Part shown: piece by piece, positions 60,983 through 64,000 of the stretch
How positions within the stretch are numbered: the stretch's first letter is position 1
Layout of the letters: every line of letters starts with the position of its first letter
Source: UBA6170 sp034429975
GTDB lineage: Bacteria; Chloroflexota; Anaerolineae; Anaerolineales; Anaerolineaceae
NCBI GenBank assembly: GCA_034429975.1
Contig: DAOUFM010000135.1
Coordinates: forward strand, 143,583 to 207,582
DNA: 64,000 nt
Reading direction: 5' to 3'
Made by a program: the position numbers and the translations under genes
The notes under the pieces: model-generated
Seen by the model: the letters and a program-made list of their open reading frames with translations, nothing else
Told to the model about the DNA's origin: nothing
Database searches by the model: none

Positions 60983-61086
60983 TGCTCACCTCTAAAAATT
61001 TTATTTATTCTTAAAGATAATTGAGTTTGTTGATCTAAAACAGTGACATAAATCATTATATTTAATGTTTATTCCATAACTTATTT

Positions 61087-61143
61087 TTGACACATTTGAT
61101 GTACAAACCTTATTATTGATTTCCTGGCTGATCGTTTTATAAT
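61087..61143 (+). promoter_or_regulatory. Two tandem promoters upstream of the cytochrome lipoprotein gene
   Basis: P1: TTGACA (61087-61092), 18-base spacer, TATTAT (61111-61116). P2: TTGATT (61116-61121), 16-base spacer, TATAAT (61138-61143). The regulatory region is shared with the divergent rrf2 gene. Confidence 0.65.
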
Positions 61144-61179
61144 GGCAGCATTAATATCGCAATTCTTTAAGGAGGAATG

Positions 61180-61596
61180 ATGAAAAAAGCAAGTTTAACA
61201 ATTTTTATATTTTTAGTTCTCAGTGCATTGGTATTAACCGCCTGTAGTGGGGGTGGAACCTCCACAGAAAAATCGAACGTCCCAGCTCCTTATGCCGGAA
61301 AAACTAATCCTCTTGGAAGTGATGCAGCGGCTGCAGGTAAAACAATCTATGAAGGAAGTTGTGTAGCCTGCCATGGGGATAGCGGAAAAGGTGATGGCCC
61401 TGCTGGCGCAGCATTAAACCCGCCTGCAGCAAATTTGGTTGATGCGGTTTCCAAATCTGGGGATGACTTTATCTTTTATCGAATATCCGAAGGCGGGGCA
61501 ATGGAGCCTTACAACTCATCCATGCCAGCTTTTAAGGGATCTTTATCAGAAAATGAAATTTGGGAATTAGTATCTTATTTGCACTCTTTAAAGTAA
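61180..61596 (+). CDS. c-type cytochrome lipoprotein
   Basis: 138 aa from the ATG at 61180, behind GGAGG; ATG at 61177 is too close to it. A signal with lipobox LTACSGGG (Cys22) is followed by a short linker. A single haem site CVACH (SCVACHGDSGKGDGP) is present, and a Met ligand is likely in MEPYNSSMPAF. It is a cytochrome c domain anchored at the outer face of the membrane, an electron carrier for respiration or for extracellular transfer. Two promoters lie before it and a terminator behind it. Confidence 0.92.
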   Translation: MKKASLTIFIFLVLSALVLTACSGGGTSTEKSNVPAPYAGKTNPLGSDAAAAGKTIYEGSCVACHGDSGKGDGPAGAALNPPAANLVDAVSKSGDDFIFYRISEGGAMEPYNSSMPAFKGSLSENEIWELVSYLHSLK

Positions 61597-61612
61597 TAAA
61601 TTCAAACAATTA

Positions 61613-61649
61613 AAAAAAAAGAACACGTGTTCGTTCGTGTTCTTTTTTT
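61613..61649. terminator. Terminator after the cytochrome gene, bidirectional
   Basis: GAACACG and CGTGTTC pair, extended by A-runs on one side and seven Ts on the other. It lies between the cytochrome and rsfS 3' ends. Confidence 0.88.
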
Positions 61650-61672
61650 AAATCAATTATAAATTTAATAAA

Positions 61673-62017
61673 TTATTGAAGTTTTACTAATACTTTTCCG
61701 TCATGCCAAAGTTCTTCGAGACGATAATAATCTCTTTTTTCCGGAGAAAATAGATGAACGATTACATCACCTAAATCTAATAATATCCATCCATTCTCAC
61801 TTTTCCCTTCTGGCTGAGAAAGAATATTGTAATTTTTCTTTACTTCATCACGAATGGTTTTCGCCAAAGCATCCAGCATGCGATCACTTGATCCGGAACA
61901 AAAAATAAAAAAATCGGCAAATGGGACAACTTTTTGGACATCTAATAGGAGGATATCTTCCCCTTTACGCTCATCTAAAGTATCTACTACAAATTTTGCT
62001 AAATCTAAACTATTCAG
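61673..62017 (-). CDS. rsfS: Ribosomal silencing factor RsfS, non-AUG start
   Basis: About 114 aa. From the ATG at 61879 only 68 residues are read, but the upstream reading frame continues with NSLDLAKF, VVDTLDERKGEDILLLDVQ and FADFFIFCSGSSDRMLDALA, the conserved RsfS N-terminal half. There is no ATG, GTG or TTG between that ATG and the in-frame TGA at 62021-62023. The likely start is CTG at 62015-62017, six bases after GAGG of the sequence GAGAGGTGA; ATT at 62018-62020 is the other option. RsfS binds L14 and blocks subunit joining during starvation. The C-terminal part has WILLDLGDVIVHLFSPEKR. Confidence 0.88.
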   Translation of the reverse strand: MNSLDLAKFVVDTLDERKGEDILLLDVQKVVPFADFFIFCSGSSDRMLDALAKTIRDEVKKNYNILSQPEGKSENGWILLDLGDVIVHLFSPEKRDYYRLEELWHDGKVLVKLQ

Positions 62018-62064
62018 AATTCACCTCTCTTTAAACTGGTAACCAATAATAACACATCTATCAA

Positions 62065-62646
62065 TTATTTTTTTGGTAAATAGAACCTCTTCAATTCTGT
62101 ATAAATTGGCCCTTTTGACGTAAGTGCGCTTTGATAAATAATAAAATGATCAATGAAAAATGGAATTGAATGGACCATTTTATATTTCGATAATGTTTGT
62201 TTAATAATTTTCGATTGATCCAAAACACCAGGTTTAATTCGACCTATAGTGATGTGGGGAGAAAATTTACCTTGATGCTCGTCTTTGATTGCAAATCGAT
62301 TCATATTTTGAATTATTTCATAAAGAGTTTTTAAATTTTCATGTGGGTTTACTCCTAACCATATCACCCGAGGATTATCCAGGGAAGGAAAAGCGCCGAT
62401 GTTGTCCAGATTTACTGAAAATTGAGATGGATAAAATCCCGTTGCCAATTTCTTCGAAATTTCAGCTACACTTGTTTTCGTCAGGTTTCCTAGAAATTGA
62501 AGTGTGATATGGACATTCTCTGCGCTTACCCACTTAATAGCAGCGGGTAATAGTATGATTTTTAATTCTTTAATTATTTCACTAACCATTAATCTGATTT
62601 GATACGGTAAAGGAATGGCAATAAATGTGCGTATTTCTTCATTCAT
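62065..62646 (-). CDS. thpR: RNA 2',3'-cyclic phosphodiesterase (2H family)
   Basis: 193 aa. The two HxTx motifs of 2H phosphoesterases are HITLQFLG and HITIGRIKPG. RTFIAIPLP at the start is also typical. The enzyme opens 2',3'-cyclic RNA phosphate ends. It follows the rsfS gene on the same strand with a 47-base gap upstream and may be independent. Confidence 0.9.
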   Translation of the reverse strand: MNEEIRTFIAIPLPYQIRLMVSEIIKELKIILLPAAIKWVSAENVHITLQFLGNLTKTSVAEISKKLATGFYPSQFSVNLDNIGAFPSLDNPRVIWLGVNPHENLKTLYEIIQNMNRFAIKDEHQGKFSPHITIGRIKPGVLDQSKIIKQTLSKYKMVHSIPFFIDHFIIYQSALTSKGPIYTELKRFYLPKK

Positions 62647-62775
62647 ATTCTTTGGGTAAGCTCCAGAAGAAATTGTTTTGAATTATTTTAAACGTAGAGT
62701 TGATAACCAATCATTAGAAAGTATAAAAATTTACAACTGACTGGTCAAGTAGTAATCATCACTAGTTGGAACGAG

Positions 62776-62792
62776 GGTCATAAAACATGACC
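62776..62792. promoter_or_regulatory. Palindrome upstream of 6S RNA
   Basis: GGTCAT (62776-62781) and ATGACC (62787-62792) form a dyad with a five-base spacer, centred about 44 bases before the predicted 6S start. Confidence 0.5.
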
Positions 62793-62812
62793 TAGCTAAT
62801 TAATTTAAGTTG

Positions 62813-62821
62813 TGGTATAAA
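62813..62821 (+). promoter_or_regulatory. Extended -10 promoter of 6S RNA
   Basis: TGGTATAAA with a perfect TGN element (T62813, G62814). The start is predicted near 62828. Confidence 0.65.
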
Positions 62822-62827
62822 ATAATT

Positions 62828-63003
62828 ACCCTGTGGTGTTCGTGATGTTGCACAACCGGTTTTGAGCCAACACCCTTAAGATGGGGCTCATTATACCTGT
62901 ACGTACGCGATAGGCTACGGCCAAGGCGGAAATATGGAAGCGGGCCCCCACCTGCTTTTGCAGGTTCAAAACTTTGCAGCACACGGCATTGCGGGGTCTT
63001 TTT
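62828..63003 (+). ncRNA. ssrS: 6S RNA
   Basis: About 176 bases, a normal length for 6S. The 5' segment ACCCTGTGGTGTTCGTG resembles many 6S RNAs, and the 3' segment holds CCCACCTG, GCAGGTTCAAAACT and CACGGCATTGCGGGG in the family order. The two ends pair over about 11 positions (with several G-U pairs) as the closing stem: ACCCTGTGGTG with GCATTGCGGGGT. The TTTTT following the stem serves as the terminator. 6S RNA traps housekeeping RNA polymerase during slow growth. The region 62647-62827 upstream shows no other gene. Confidence 0.92.
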
Positions 63004-63013
63004 AATTATCCCC

Positions 63014-63019
63014 TATAAT
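63014..63019 (+). promoter_or_regulatory. -10 box (TATAAT) before the ChbG-like gene
   Basis: TATAAT about 31 bases before the ATG at 63050, just after the 6S terminator. Confidence 0.55.
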
Positions 63020-63049
63020 TAGTTTGATGAAGATAGAATTAGGAGGATT

Positions 63050-63958
63050 ATGATACCCAATCCATTATTAAAAATATTAGGTTTCTCGGCTACTGACAAG
63101 GTTGTAATTATTCATGCTGACGACCTGGGAATGTGCCAGGCTTCGGTTAGCGCATGTGAAAAACTTTTCCAGGTAAAAGGGATATCATCTGCTGCAGTTA
63201 TGGTTCCTTGCCCCTGGTTTTTAGGTGCAGCCGCTTTGAACAAATCAAACCCATTTGCTGACATAGGTGTGCATATCACTTTGACCAGTGAATGGGAAAC
63301 TTATCGATGGCGCCCGATATCGACCTCTGATACGGGAAGTGGTTTATTCGATGATGCTGGATATTTTTTTCGATTGAGCAATGAAGTGCAAATCAATGCA
63401 AAAACAGAATTCGTAAGAGATGAAATCAATCTTCAAATTGAAAGAGCTTTGAAAGAGGGGATTAATCCAACTCACATTGACACTCATATGGGAGCTGTGG
63501 CCCATCCAAAATTTATGTTTGATTATATAAATGCTGGGATAAAAAGGAAAATACCTCCAATGTTGTTTCGAATGCCAAAAGAAGAGTGGCAAAAAATAGG
63601 CCTAGATGAAGCCAGCGCTAATATGGTAGCTAACCTATTATCCCATTTGGAAAATCAAGGGGTACCTTTATTGGATCATATGAGATCGATTCCTTTAGAA
63701 TTCCCTGAAGATAGATACCAGCAGGCAGTAGAAATATTTAAAACATTGCCGGCTGGAATAACGCATTTCATTATCCATCCTTCGGAAGACACCCCTGAAT
63801 TACGGGCGATAACACCCGATTGGAAGGCCAGAGTTGGAGATTTTCAACTTTTTTATGATGAAAAAATCCATAGATTTCTAGAAAATGAAGGTATTCATGT
63901 AATTGGATATCGGGACATTAAAACATTTTTTCCACAATCGGATATTATGTTTAGTTGA
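63050..63958 (+). CDS. ChbG/YdjC family carbohydrate deacetylase
   Basis: 302 aa. The metal-binding IIHADDLGM motif near the start, GVHITL and THIDTHMGAVAHP, and a later HFIIHPSED are the pattern of YdjC/ChbG deacetylases. The family removes acetyl groups from N-acetylated oligosaccharides, including chitobiose. A strong AGGAGG precedes the ATG. The bases after 63958 hold a small dyad without a T-run and no further gene. Confidence 0.88.
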   Translation: MIPNPLLKILGFSATDKVVIIHADDLGMCQASVSACEKLFQVKGISSAAVMVPCPWFLGAAALNKSNPFADIGVHITLTSEWETYRWRPISTSDTGSGLFDDAGYFFRLSNEVQINAKTEFVRDEINLQIERALKEGINPTHIDTHMGAVAHPKFMFDYINAGIKRKIPPMLFRMPKEEWQKIGLDEASANMVANLLSHLENQGVPLLDHMRSIPLEFPEDRYQQAVEIFKTLPAGITHFIIHPSEDTPELRAITPDWKARVGDFQLFYDEKIHRFLENEGIHVIGYRDIKTFFPQSDIMFS

Positions 63959-64000
63959 CAGACAAATCGAAGATTTGTACACTTATCAGAAATTGTTAAT

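Noticed and set aside
62800..62982. 60-aa minus-strand reading frame over the 6S RNA
   Set aside because: It overlaps a recognised structured RNA, has no Shine-Dalgarno and no recognisable protein features.
63962..63978. Small dyad after the ChbG-like gene as a terminator
   Set aside because: The stem has only seven pairs and there is no T-run.
1..64000. Mobile elements, prophage or integrated island
   Set aside because: No transposase, integrase, phage gene or flanking direct repeat was seen; base composition looks even across the window.

Overview
The window is a 64 kb stretch of an AT-rich bacterial chromosome with dense single-copy genes on both strands. No insertion sequence, phage module, CRISPR array or rRNA operon was seen. 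Several traits together suggest a Chloroflexota bacterium of the Anaerolineae type: extracellular Thr/Pro-rich linkers, a Ser/Thr kinase fused to a TolB-like propeller, a DHH-CBS-tRNA nucleotidyltransferase fusion, many secreted or lipid-anchored proteins, and mixed SD-led and apparently leaderless genes. This placement is inference from gene content; no marker gene was compared.

Layout. 1-1351: start of a BMP-type ABC importer operon (lipoprotein, two hairpins, ATPase cut by the window edge). 1675-4278: membrane LuxR-kelch protein, tRNA-Gly, a lipoprotein and a lytic transglycosylase. 4398-11923: EF-G-like GTPase, GNAT, DHH/CBS/CCA-adding fusion, MoeB-rhodanese and a LmbE deacetylase. 11993-18278: clpB, then a pstB-phoU-CHAD-zinc ribbon group that looks like a phosphate/polyphosphate module without pstSCA. 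18470-21008: prfA-prmC-tsaC, a classic translation operon. 21053-32690: small membrane proteins, a PfkB-like kinase, a membrane transglutaminase, a PAP2 phosphatase, a secreted metallopeptidase, a membrane glycosyltransferase, an MBL hydrolase, an MFS transporter and an M24 peptidase. 32775-35475: ABC-2 exporter. 35677-35866: tRNA-Ala(CGC) and tRNA-Ala(GGC) with a textbook promoter and terminator. 35956-39286: creatininase-like protein, recX and rny. 39359-48468: cell-surface polysaccharide locus (bi-domain oxidoreductase, GT2, initiating sugar transferase, CapD-like dehydratase, two FemAB-like proteins) with ridA inside. 48472-54750: Ser/Thr kinase-propeller, Thr/Pro-rich membrane protein and a pair of SPFH-like membrane proteins. 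54850-59999: proline dehydrogenase, UbiA-like protein, moeA and a moeA-PBP fusion. 60021-63958: Bcp peroxiredoxin, Rrf2 regulator, cytochrome c lipoprotein, rsfS with a non-AUG start, thpR, 6S RNA and a ChbG/YdjC deacetylase.

How the parts fit. Three tRNA genes here lack an encoded CCA end, and the window carries an enzyme predicted to add it. MoeB, MoeA and MoeA-PBP point to molybdenum or tungsten enzymes. The 39-48 kb genes cover lipid-linked sugar initiation, sugar-nucleotide conversion, glycosyl transfer and aminoacyl-type modification of an envelope polymer. At least six genes have a -10 hexamer ending exactly 6 nt before the ATG, two of them with a -35 at 17 bp, which implies leaderless mRNAs. 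No wholly new system is proven. The best candidates for undescribed biology are the paired SPFH-like proteins, the membrane LuxR-kelch regulator, the orphan pstB-phoU-CHAD module and the non-AUG start of rsfS.
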